Positions 14,289-21,316 of a stretch of DNA of 21,316 nt are shown in pieces. The notes under the pieces are model-generated. The model had not been told where the DNA came from. It made no database searches and saw nothing but the letters and a program-made list of their open reading frames with translations. Numbering within the stretch: the first letter of the stretch is position 1; each line of letters starts with the position of its first letter. The DNA comes from Capsulimonas sp039928515 (GTDB lineage Bacteria; Armatimonadota; Armatimonadia; Armatimonadales; Capsulimonadaceae): NCBI RefSeq assembly GCF_039928515.1, contig NZ_JBDSSZ010000201.1. One strand, written 5' to 3'. The position numbers and the translations under genes were made by a program.

Positions 14289-15224
14289 TCAAATCCCGTC
14301 GTACTTGGAATACCCGCGCTCATTCCAGTAGTCGGCGGGCTCTTTTGCTGTGTAGGTGATGTGGGTGATGGCCTTGATATTCTTGAGGCCCAGCTTCATC
14401 GGCGCGATTAGTCTCAGCGGAGCGCCGTGCTCCACGGTGAGCGGCTTGCCGTCCTGATGGGTCGCCAGCAGTGTCTGTGAGTGCCGCGCCGTGCCGAGGT
14501 CGATCGAGACATAGTACGGATCGGAATTTCCGTCAGTGTCCACATTGACGGCGGACTCCATGTTGACCCAGCGCGCATCGGGCGCGGGTGGGAAGGCGCG
14601 CAGCAGGTCCGCGAAGCGCAGGCCGCCCCACCAAGCGATGGCGCTCCAGCCCTCCACGCAGACCAGACGCGTGATCTCGTCGTGATGGCCGAAGCGCGTC
14701 ACCAGGTCATGCAGCCTCAGAGTCTGCGGCTTGCCAGCGGCGAGGCCGTCCAATTTCAAAGTCCAGTCGGGGATATAGTCGGGTTCGGGCGTCCCGCCTC
14801 CGTAGTTGTTGCGCAGGTCCGGCGTGATCTGGGATTTGGCGTAGGTAGGGACCGTGCGATTGGGCGAGTACAGCGCTTCGGCGACGTCGTCATCGAAGGT
14901 CAGCGCCTTCCCCAACAGCGTTTCCTTACGCGCCGCCGTCAGCCCTGTCCGCGCCTGAAGCGAATCCAGCCGCGCTTTCTGCGCCTGGGTAAGCACACGG
15001 CCATGCGTGTCGTCCGGCAGCAGCCACCAGAATGCGGACGCCGCCGCGACCGCGCCGGCCCCGTAGATCAGGAAGTCGCGCCGCGACTGCATTTGCAGCC
15101 GCCGCCTCGGCACAAGGATCGGTGACGGCGCTTCCTCGGCGAATCGCGACCTCACCTTTTTCTCAGGCTCTGTCTTCTCCTCGTGTTCCGATGCGTCATG
15201 CACTTTCGCTTCATCTCCGTCCAT
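14289..15224 (-). CDS. Tat-exported sulfite-oxidase-fold molybdopterin oxidoreductase (YedY/MsrP-like)
   Basis: A 311-residue protein of the oxidoreductase molybdopterin-binding (sulfite oxidase) superfamily. Family members bind molybdopterin with a cysteine ligand; YedY/MsrP repairs oxidised methionines in the periplasm. The ligand is expected to be Cys189 in RLVCVEGWSAIAWWGGLRF. The end (PLRLIAPMKLGLKNIKAITHITYT) is also family-typical. SRRDFL at 47-52 followed by a hydrophobic stretch is a Tat signal, but it lies behind 45 charged residues if the ATG at 15224 is used (GGGAGG upstream). An in-frame ATG at 15092 would put the Tat signal at the N-terminus and may be the true start. No MsrQ-like membrane partner is in the window. 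It lies 96 bases downstream of the quinone-oxidoreductase-like gene on the same strand. Confidence 0.9.
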   Translation of the reverse strand: MDGDEAKVHDASEHEEKTEPEKKVRSRFAEEAPSPILVPRRRLQMQSRRDFLIYGAGAVAAASAFWWLLPDDTHGRVLTQAQKARLDSLQARTGLTAARKETLLGKALTFDDDVAEALYSPNRTVPTYAKSQITPDLRNNYGGGTPEPDYIPDWTLKLDGLAAGKPQTLRLHDLVTRFGHHDEITRLVCVEGWSAIAWWGGLRFADLLRAFPPAPDARWVNMESAVNVDTDGNSDPYYVSIDLGTARHSQTLLATHQDGKPLTVEHGAPLRLIAPMKLGLKNIKAITHITYTAKEPADYWNERGYSKYDGI

Positions 15225-15320
15225 AATCCACCGATCCTCCCACGCCTTCGCATGGCGTCTCGTCCTTCATACAAACGAAACGCGCGAGAAGTTCCGTCGC
15301 CATCATCGCCGATCCTATTG

Positions 15321-16301
15321 CTATGATACCGTCAGCACGATCTTTCCGATATGTTCGCTGCTCTCCATCAATGCGTGCGCCTGGGCGACATCGGCGAGCG
15401 GGAAGGTTCGGTAGATGAGTGGCCTTACTTTGCCGCTTTCCAAGAGCGGCCAGACGTGCTCGTGAAGATCTCGCGCGATCGCTCCTTTTTCGGCGACGGT
15501 GCGCGGGCGCAGCGTCGATCCGGTGACGGTGAGGCGCTTGACCATCAGGAGGGTGAGATCGACTTCAATTTTGGCGCCCTGCAAAAACGCGATCTGGACA
15601 AGGCGGCCTTCTCGGGCGAGCGCCGCCAGATTGCGCGAAAAGTACGGACCGCCGACCATGTCGAGAATCAGATCCACGCCGCGCCCTTCGGTGAACTGTT
15701 TGGCCTCGGCGACGAAGTCTTGAGTTTTGTAATTGATCGCCAGCTCCGCTCCGAGCGAGCGGCAGACGGCGCATTTTTCCTCCGTGCCGGCGTCGGCGAT
15801 CACGCGCGCGCCGAACTGATGCGCGAGCTGGATGGCCGTCGTCCCGATGCCGCTGCTTCCGCCATGGACGAGAAACGTCTCGCCCGCCTGGAGATGGCCG
15901 CGCTGAAAGACGTTGGTCCAGACCGTGAAGTACGTCTCCGGCAGGGCCGCCGCTTCGATCAAGCTCAGTCCTTGAGGAATGGGGAGGCACTGCGCCGCCG
16001 GAGCCGCGCAGTATTCCGCGTACCCACCGCCGCTCACCAGCGCACAGACTTGATCGCCGATCTTATGGCTTTCAACGCCCGGGCCAAGCGCAGCGATCGT
16101 TCCAGCGATCTCCATTCCCAGAATCGGCGACGCGCCCGGCGGAGGGGGATAAGCGCCCTGACGCTGGGCGATATCGGGACGGTTGACACCCGCCGCCGCG
16201 ACACGGATCAAGACTTCACCCTCGCGAGGCGTGGGCGCCGGGCCATCGGCAAGCGTCAACGCCTCCGGACCGCCCGGAGCCTCCATGGTAATATATTGCA
16301 T
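15321..16301 (-). CDS. NAD(P)H-quinone oxidoreductase, zeta-crystallin/PIG3-like
   Basis: A 326-residue zinc-free member of the medium-chain dehydrogenase/reductase superfamily. It should reduce quinones or enones with NADPH in the cytoplasm. The N-terminal GroES-like domain carries RVAAAGVNRPDIAQRQG and PILGMEIAGTIAALG. The nucleotide-binding domain carries LVHGGSSGIGTTAIQLA, and the C-terminus ends in HIGKIVLTV, as in the PIG3/TP53I3-like branch. No structural or catalytic zinc ligand cluster is visible. The ATG at 16301 was chosen over a GTG at 16316 because GAGGGAAG precedes it and homologues begin MQYITMEAPGGPEAL. It is divergent from the HD-GYP gene with a 180-base gap that holds a consensus promoter for the latter. 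Confidence 0.92.
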   Translation of the reverse strand: MQYITMEAPGGPEALTLADGPAPTPREGEVLIRVAAAGVNRPDIAQRQGAYPPPPGASPILGMEIAGTIAALGPGVESHKIGDQVCALVSGGGYAEYCAAPAAQCLPIPQGLSLIEAAALPETYFTVWTNVFQRGHLQAGETFLVHGGSSGIGTTAIQLAHQFGARVIADAGTEEKCAVCRSLGAELAINYKTQDFVAEAKQFTEGRGVDLILDMVGGPYFSRNLAALAREGRLVQIAFLQGAKIEVDLTLLMVKRLTVTGSTLRPRTVAEKGAIARDLHEHVWPLLESGKVRPLIYRTFPLADVAQAHALMESSEHIGKIVLTVS

Positions 16302-16370
16302 GATTACTTCCCTCACTGCCCAAAGAGTCCCCGTCCGCCGTCAGGTCGAAACTCCAAAAACGATCTCTCT

Positions 16371-16399
16371 TTGACAACCTGACCAAAATACGGAATAAT
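16371..16399 (+). promoter_or_regulatory. Consensus sigma70-type promoter
   Basis: TTGACA (16371-16376) and AATAAT (16394-16399) are spaced by exactly 17 bases. The expected start near 16406 gives a leader of about 75 bases to the preferred ATG at 16482. Confidence 0.82.
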
Positions 16400-16481
16400 G
16401 AGAGGGCGCGTTTCTTCCGAATATTAAAAGCGAATGACTACTACCGTTCCTACCACTGAACATCGCAAGGAAGAGACAAGC

Positions 16482-18860
16482 ATGGATGCGCCGGATCTGC
16501 GCCATCTTTTCGAGACGGCGCAAGACGATGATTTCGAAGACCTTGTCCGTCTCGCCGGACATATCTGCGGAGCTCCGATCGCACTGCTGTCCCTGCGCGA
16601 CGGCGACCGCCTCTGGTTCAAGGCTCGTCTGGGGCTGGATCTTTGCGAAATCCCCTACGAGATCTCCTTCTGCCAGTACGTTCAGGAACGCGATCAGGTG
16701 TTCGTCGTCCCGGACGCGCATCTGGACGAACGGTTCGCGGACAATCCTTTTGTGACCCATTCGCCGCACATACGGTTCTACGCTGGCGCGCTTCTGATTT
16801 CCTCCAGCGGCGCGCCGCTCGGAACGCTTTGCGTCGCTGGCCGCGATCCTCAAGATCTTTCCCACGATCAGAAAGATGCGCTGCTGCGGGTGGCGCGGCA
16901 GGCCGTTCTGCTGATCGAGATGCGGCGAAACAGCCTCAAAAGCGTCGTGGATACCGTCCCTATCCTGATCGCGCGCGTGGATCGCAATCTTCGCTACCTT
17001 TTTGTAAACAAGACTTACGAGAAGATGCTGGGCGTGTCCCAGGAACAGGCGGTGGGACTTCGGATTACTGATGTTTTGGGAGCGCCGGCCTTCGAGATCG
17101 TTCGGCCTTATACGGAGCGGGCGCTTCGCGGTGAAGCGCTTGCATATCACGCCTGGGTGCCGATGCGCGGCATCGGCCCACGGTATATCCAGGCTTCTTA
17201 CACCCCCGAGTTTGGGACGAACGGCGCCGTGATCGGATTTCTGATCTCCGCAATCGATATCACCGAACGCAAGCAGGCTGAAGACGCGCTGCACGAGTCT
17301 CAGGAAGCCCTGCGCGCAAGCGAAACGGCGCTGCGCAGCTTCTACGACAGTTCCGCCGTTCTGCTTGGGGTCACCGAAATCCGAGACGATGAAGTCTACT
17401 TCATCTCTGTCAACGGAGCGACGGCGAATTATCTGGGACGATCGATCGGTCAGGTGCAGGGAAAGTCGCTTCGCGACCTTCGTATTCCAAAGGAGATTCG
17501 CGGGTTCTGGCTGGAAAATTGCCGCAAAAGCGCCGAAATGGGCGAGCCGGTCCGGTTCGAGTACGCGCGGACCATCAATGGGATCACCCGCTGGCTCGCG
17601 GTGAGCGTGTGCCTGATGCCGGGCAATCCCTGTGCGCCGCCCCGGTTTGCCGCCGTCGCCGAGAACATCACCGAGCGTAAGAGCATGGAGGCGGATCGTG
17701 AGCGCACGCTGGAGGAAGCGGTCCGGCTGGCGGATCACGACCCGGTGACGGGTCTGCTGAACCATCGCGCCTTCCATCGAAAGCTCGTCAAAGAAGAAGA
17801 GCGAGCCCGCCGCGAGCGCTTCCCTCTGGCCGTCCTGATGATGGACATGGACAACTTCAAGTTCTTCAACGACGCCTATGGGCACCCGGCCGGCGATGAT
17901 GTCCTGCGCCGGATCGCCGAGGCGCTTCGGCGCTGCTGCCGGGACCACGATGTGGTGGCGCGCTTCGGCGGCGATGAGTTCGCGATGCTGATGCCCGGTG
18001 CGGGGACCGCCGAGGTGTCGTCGATCAAGATACGCATTGAGGAAGCCGTGGCCGAACTGGGCTATACGCCGCCCGGCTACGACACCACGATCCCACTCAG
18101 TCTGTGTGTCGGCGGCGCCGTGTTTCCCCACGACGGCGCGGGCCATGCGGAAGTGCTGGAGGCGGCGGACCGGCGGCTGATGCGAGCCAAGGCCGAAGGG
18201 ATGGGAGCGGAGGAAGCCGACCGCCTGCGTGCGGCCGTCGCGGAAGAAACCTCTGGCTTCACCATGCTGGACGGCCTGGTGGCGGCCGTGGACAACAAAG
18301 ACCGTTACACAAGACGCCACTCCGAGGATGTCATGGTTTACAGCCTGGACATCGCGCGGGAACTGGGCATGGACGCCGAAAGCCTGCGTACGGTGTCGGT
18401 CGCGGCCCTGCTGCACGACCTGGGCAAGATCGGCGTTCCGGACAAGATCCTGCGCAAACCGGGCCGGCTGACCAAGGAAGAGTTCGACGCGGTCAAGCAG
18501 CACCCAATGATGGGCGCCGCCATCGTCGCGTCAGTCCCAGGATTTGAAGACACGCTCGACGCCGTGCGCCACCACCACGAACGCTGGGACGGCGGCGGCT
18601 ATCCCCACGGCCTTGCGGGCGAGGAATGCCCCTTGATCGCCCGTCTCATGGCCGTCGCCGACGCCTTCAGCGCCATGACTACTGACCGCCCCTATCGCAA
18701 GGGAATGCCCCGCGAACAGGCCCTCGCCATCCTGAAAGACGGCGCCGGCTCCCAGTGGGACCCAAAGTGCGTCGCCGCCTTCCTCCGCGCCCATCTTTAC
18801 ACCGGCGCGATGGAGAGCGTGAGCGATCCATCGGCCTCAACCGTGAGCATGAAATCGTAA
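16482..18860 (+). CDS. GAF-PAS-PAS-GGDEF-HD-GYP cyclic-di-GMP protein
   Basis: A 792-residue cytoplasmic protein combining cyclic-di-GMP synthesis and HD-GYP-type hydrolysis. Numbering from an upstream in-frame ATG (16434): GAF about 32-165, PAS about 166-280, PAS about 296-415, GGDEF about 430-595, HD-GYP about 605-790. GGDEF (512-516) has an RxxD inhibitory site (RDHD, 503-506). HD-GYP keeps HDLGK (661-665), the HHHERWDGGGYP run (713-724), VADAFSAM and RPYR. Both active sites look intact. The ATG at 16482 is preferred because AAGGAAGAG lies six bases before it, whereas the ATG at 16434 has no clear ribosome site. A perfectly spaced promoter lies at 16371. The last 64 bases overlap the convergent Clp_N gene on the other strand. 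Confidence 0.94.
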   Translation: MDAPDLRHLFETAQDDDFEDLVRLAGHICGAPIALLSLRDGDRLWFKARLGLDLCEIPYEISFCQYVQERDQVFVVPDAHLDERFADNPFVTHSPHIRFYAGALLISSSGAPLGTLCVAGRDPQDLSHDQKDALLRVARQAVLLIEMRRNSLKSVVDTVPILIARVDRNLRYLFVNKTYEKMLGVSQEQAVGLRITDVLGAPAFEIVRPYTERALRGEALAYHAWVPMRGIGPRYIQASYTPEFGTNGAVIGFLISAIDITERKQAEDALHESQEALRASETALRSFYDSSAVLLGVTEIRDDEVYFISVNGATANYLGRSIGQVQGKSLRDLRIPKEIRGFWLENCRKSAEMGEPVRFEYARTINGITRWLAVSVCLMPGNPCAPPRFAAVAENITERKSMEADRERTLEEAVRLADHDPVTGLLNHRAFHRKLVKEEERARRERFPLAVLMMDMDNFKFFNDAYGHPAGDDVLRRIAEALRRCCRDHDVVARFGGDEFAMLMPGAGTAEVSSIKIRIEEAVAELGYTPPGYDTTIPLSLCVGGAVFPHDGAGHAEVLEAADRRLMRAKAEGMGAEEADRLRAAVAEETSGFTMLDGLVAAVDNKDRYTRRHSEDVMVYSLDIARELGMDAESLRTVSVAALLHDLGKIGVPDKILRKPGRLTKEEFDAVKQHPMMGAAIVASVPGFEDTLDAVRHHHERWDGGGYPHGLAGEECPLIARLMAVADAFSAMTTDRPYRKGMPREQALAILKDGAGSQWDPKCVAAFLRAHLYTGAMESVSDPSASTVSMKS

Positions 18861-19621
18861 CCACGGCCAAGATGCGAGTAGGCAAGACGCACCGGCTGCC
18901 CCGCAGCCAGCAGTTCGGCGCCGCCGCTGAACGCCGCCCAATCGGTAAAGTATCGGCGGACGTCTGCGGAAAGATGCCCAGGCAGCGCCGTCAGCTGACG
19001 GATTGCTCCGTTTACAACGACCTCCCCGGTAATTACGTCGCCAAAGATCAAGTGGATTTTTTCGCCATTCTGCGAGAGAACTTCCCGAATAAACGCGGCT
19101 AACGCCGGCCCGCAAATGTTCACTTCCTCGTCCTTGCCGCGGCTTGGTATGGGACGGAAGGGGGGCGGCTCAGCCAGGTCCGTATCCGTACCACTGGATC
19201 CGGTGCGAACTTTGGCGCGCAGATCTTCGATCGTCACCCCATGTTCGGCCAGCAACTTCCCTGCTGCCGAGTCTTCCTGTTTCACCAGCCCCATCAGCAA
19301 ATGCTCCGTGCCGATATAGTTATGACGAAGCGCCCGCGCTTCCTCATACGCGAAGTCAATCACATACTTCGCCCGAGGCGTCAGCTGCATGTCGCCGCCA
19401 ATTTGTCCCTCGCCGCGCTTCACGCGCGCCAAGAGCTCCACGCGCAAGCCCACAAGATCGACGCCACTTTCCTGCAGCAAGTTACCGGCGACATTGTTCG
19501 CCTCACGCAGCAAGCCGAGCAGAATGTGCTCCGGCCCGACATAGTTCTCCCCTAAGTATCTCGCCTCTTCTTGAGAATAAAAAATGACCTTACGCGCGCG
19601 TTCACTGAACCTCTGCCACAT
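18797..19621 (-). CDS. Double Clp_N protein fused to a GspE/PilB N-terminal-like domain
   Basis: A 274-residue cytoplasmic protein with no AAA+ ATPase part. Two Clp_N repeats cover about 1-70 (FSERARKVIFYSQEEARYLGENYVGPEHILLGLL) and 78-140 (LTPRAKYVIDFAYEEARALRHNYIGTEHLLMGLV). Both resemble ClpC, where this domain binds adaptors and substrates. After a Pro-rich linker (about 150-165), residues 167-274 resemble the pre-ATPase part of type II secretion/type IV pilus ATPases: IHLIFGDVITGEVVVNGAIRQLTALPGHL parallels the S-D-I-H-x-E-P, R-x-R-x-D-G-x-L and LP motifs, and GQPVRLAYSHLGRGYDFMLTV parallels PQDGR...YDLRVS. No Walker A motif follows. GAGGAG precedes the ATG. It starts 76 bases after a prepilin-like gene on the same strand with no terminator between. 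Clp_N is firm; the C-domain call is by eye. Confidence 0.85.
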   Translation of the reverse strand: MWQRFSERARKVIFYSQEEARYLGENYVGPEHILLGLLREANNVAGNLLQESGVDLVGLRVELLARVKRGEGQIGGDMQLTPRAKYVIDFAYEEARALRHNYIGTEHLLMGLVKQEDSAAGKLLAEHGVTIEDLRAKVRTGSSGTDTDLAEPPPFRPIPSRGKDEEVNICGPALAAFIREVLSQNGEKIHLIFGDVITGEVVVNGAIRQLTALPGHLSADVRRYFTDWAAFSGGAELLAAGQPVRLAYSHLGRGYDFMLTVEADGSLTLSIAPV

Positions 19622-19697
19622 GGAAGTCTCCTCATATCAAATCCTCGCATCAATATAACGCAGAGTTTCATCAAAGCATGGAATTCTTCCTGCAAGG

Positions 19698-20252
19698 CTA
19701 GTCGTCGTCATCAACAGCCTCGCGGCCACGCGCGATCCACCGGCAATGCGCGTCAAAGTAGAGGATTTGCGCGCCGCCGTGGTGGCGGTAGGTGGGATTG
19801 ATGGGCGACTGTGCGAAGTCCTGTTCGGCTTCGTAAGTCAAGACGGTGCTTGTGGGCTGCGCGATGACTTTTACTGAATAAGGATCGTTCCAGCCGCAGT
19901 TCAAAGGCTTCCCCTGATAAAACGTCGGCATTCGGTACGAACCCGCGCGGCCTTCTTCTTTGCGATCGTAATCGTCGGGACAGGTAAAGATCTGGGGCGT
20001 ATGGATATAGGGCCGGCTGTCTTCAATCAGCCCCGCGAACGAACCGCCGTCGGGAGGGGTGAAGCCGTCGGAATCCTGCGCGTACATGTGGATCGCCAGT
20101 CCGACTTGTCGATAATTGCCGAAGCAGGCCGACGCCCGCGCCTTCTCCCGCGCCTGGGCGAAAACAGGGAATAAAATTGCCGCCACGATGCAGATAATAC
20201 CGATCACGACAAGGATCTCGATCAGGGTGAACGCTCGGTTTTTGCAGGTCAT
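19698..20252 (-). CDS. Type IV prepilin-like protein, atypical cleavage site
   Basis: A 184-residue pseudopilin. The N-terminus MTCKNRA/FTLIEILVVIGII has Ala instead of the usual Gly before the cleaved bond; Ala is tolerated by some prepilin peptidases. The hydrophobic helix is followed by FPVFAQAREKARASACFGNYRQVGLAIHMYAQDSDG, close to the other pseudopilins in this window. Near the C-terminus the H-X9-DG motif is altered to H-X9-DA (RHHGGAQILYFDAH). It ends in an acidic DDDD. Three cysteines outside the leader could form a disulfide. No Shine-Dalgarno is visible; TACACT ends seven bases before the ATG and may be a -10 of a leaderless message. The Clp_N fusion gene follows on the same strand. 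A third prepilin gene is divergent. Confidence 0.92.
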   Translation of the reverse strand: MTCKNRAFTLIEILVVIGIICIVAAILFPVFAQAREKARASACFGNYRQVGLAIHMYAQDSDGFTPPDGGSFAGLIEDSRPYIHTPQIFTCPDDYDRKEEGRAGSYRMPTFYQGKPLNCGWNDPYSVKVIAQPTSTVLTYEAEQDFAQSPINPTYRHHGGAQILYFDAHCRWIARGREAVDDDD

Positions 20253-20259
20253 GGCGGTG

Positions 20260-20265
20260 AGTGTA
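20260..20265 (-). promoter_or_regulatory. Candidate -10 for a leaderless prepilin message
   Basis: TACACT on the minus strand ends seven bases before the ATG at 20252, and the gene lacks a ribosome-binding site. The rest of the 144-base divergent gap is strongly AT-rich and probably contains the promoter of the plus-strand prepilin too, but I cannot pick its boxes with confidence. Confidence 0.3.
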
Positions 20266-20396
20266 CCGCTGTATTCTTTGATTTTATATTAATTTTATCT
20301 AATCTCTCTTGATTTAATCTTCTCTTAACATAAGCCTCCCATAATCAGCGTATCCTCATGATAACAAAGATTTAATACCCGAAAGGTACGTTTCCA

Positions 20397-21254
20397 ATGA
20401 AAACCACCCAGAGCCTTCGTAAGGGCTTTACACTGATTGAATTGCTCGTTGTCATCGCTATTATTGCGATCCTCGCCGCTATCCTGTTCCCCGTCTTCGC
20501 CCAGGCCCGCGAAAAGGCCCGCCAGACGACTTGCGTCTCCAACTGTAAGCAGTTCGCTCTCGGGATTTTGCAATACGCTCAGGACGCTGACGAATCAATG
20601 CCTATCGCTTATAAAGATAAGTACATGGCGGGCGTGTATACGTCTAAGACCATTGGCGTACCGGAAACAGGCGTCCAAGCTGAGATTATGCCCTATATCA
20701 AAAGCCACGATGTCTTTCGTTGCCCGAACGATTCCGGCCCGGGAGTCCAGGTGAACGGAATGTCGGCCGCGCAGGCGGCGGGACACTCCTATTGGGAGCT
20801 GCAAGGCACCTCGTACAAATTCACCAACCAGAACTTCTCCAGCCCCTTCCCTGTGAAAACGATCACGGGATATGCAACTTCCACTACTGAGTGCTCCGGC
20901 GGAAACGGCTCGATCGCCTACGATAGCGCTGCCGACGCTTGGAACTATACCCCCGGCGCTGGAACATGCACCCAAACGGGATTGAGCACCGTTACTCTCT
21001 CAGCCTTTACTCGTCCGGCCGAGACACGTATGTTTGCCGATTGGCAGAAGCCGTTTGGCGATACCGCCGCGAAACTTGCCTCGAACACCGCCAGTGCATT
21101 CCACAAGCAGGGCGCGGCGATTGCCTACGCCGACGGACACGTGAAGTTCGTCACGAATACGAAAGCTTACGAAACTGGCTGTGACGGCATCGACTGGTCC
21201 TGGGATCCGACCCAGACATGCAATGCGTCTGGCTTCCAGCGCGCGCAGGACTAA
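20397..21254 (+). CDS. Type IV prepilin-like protein with H-X9-DG motif
   Basis: A 285-residue pseudopilin with leader MKTTQSLRKG/FTLIELLVV, a single hydrophobic helix and FPVFAQAREKARQTTCVSNCKQFALGILQYAQDADE. The C-terminus carries H-K-Q-G-A-A-I-A-Y-A-D-G (H-X9-DG), the processing-associated family motif. Cysteines in TTCVSNC and further along suggest disulfides in the globular head. AAAGGT about ten bases before the ATG is a fair ribosome site. About 100 bases encoding the N-terminal region are roughly 92% identical to the prepilin at 13325, while the rest is unrelated at the DNA level. A terminator follows. Confidence 0.94.
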   Translation: MKTTQSLRKGFTLIELLVVIAIIAILAAILFPVFAQAREKARQTTCVSNCKQFALGILQYAQDADESMPIAYKDKYMAGVYTSKTIGVPETGVQAEIMPYIKSHDVFRCPNDSGPGVQVNGMSAAQAAGHSYWELQGTSYKFTNQNFSSPFPVKTITGYATSTTECSGGNGSIAYDSAADAWNYTPGAGTCTQTGLSTVTLSAFTRPAETRMFADWQKPFGDTAAKLASNTASAFHKQGAAIAYADGHVKFVTNTKAYETGCDGIDWSWDPTQTCNASGFQRAQD

Positions 21255-21278
21255 TTTCCATTCCGCGCGTTCCTCAAA

Positions 21279-21316
21279 CCGGGCTTCCCAGCATTGGGAA
21301 GCCCGGCTGTATTTGT
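21279..21316 (+). terminator. Rho-independent terminator
   Basis: CCGGGCTTCCCA (21279-21290) pairs perfectly with TGGGAAGCCCGG (21295-21306) with a GCAT loop, followed by the moderately T-rich CTGTATTTGT. It ends the prepilin gene at the window edge. Confidence 0.82.

Noticed and set aside
16341..18503. A 720-codon open frame on the minus strand opposite the GAF-GGDEF-HD-GYP gene
   Set aside because: It is antisense to a gene with clear domains, has no recognisable motif, and such long shadows are expected in GC-rich DNA.

Overview
The window is about 21.3 kb of GC-rich bacterial chromosome with dense, mostly single-copy housekeeping and signalling genes. Three type IV prepilin-like proteins share the N-terminal run FPVFAQAREKAR, and two carry a C-terminal H-X9-DG motif. 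Together with the many GGDEF proteins and the GC-rich codon use, this suggests a member of the Armatimonadota (Capsulimonas-like). That assignment is inference from family recognition, not from a marker gene. I see no rRNA, tRNA, CRISPR array, integrase or transposase.

Left part (1-5650), all minus strand: a PAS-GGDEF-EAL protein, acylphosphatase, an exported cyclophilin, an alpha/beta hydrolase, and a membrane-anchored TPM-domain protein with a Gly/Ser/Asp repeat tail and visibly lower GC. A two-palindrome, REPIN-like repeat lies between acylphosphatase and cyclophilin. A short divergent promoter region separates this block from the plus-strand genes.

Middle (5724-14260), all plus strand: a Nif3-like metal protein, a small unknown ORF closed by a terminator, an unknown 129-aa protein followed by a tandem YbjQ/DUF74 protein, a secreted unknown protein, a membrane-GAF-GGDEF diguanylate cyclase, a secreted protein with a transglutaminase-like Cys-His-Asp pattern, a tiny YezD-family gene with a strong promoter, and a prepilin-like gene behind a highly structured 5' leader.

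Right part (14289-21316): a Tat-type sulfite-oxidase-fold enzyme and a quinone-oxidoreductase-like protein (both minus); a GAF-PAS-PAS-GGDEF-HD-GYP protein (plus) whose 3' end overlaps a convergent gene; that convergent gene, two Clp_N repeats joined to a domain resembling the N-terminal part of GspE/PilB ATPases, lying just downstream of a prepilin-like gene; and a divergent third prepilin-like gene with a terminator at the window edge.

The recurring themes are cyclic-di-GMP turnover (three proteins, all with intact GG(D/E)EF and RxxD inhibitory sites) and pilin/pseudopilin-type surface proteins. The most unusual item is the Clp_N to T2SSE-like fusion in a probable two-gene unit with a prepilin. 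The next is the structured leader upstream of the 13325 prepilin. No gene-free stretch exceeds about 250 bases; the larger gaps are described under the repeat, promoter, terminator and leader entries.
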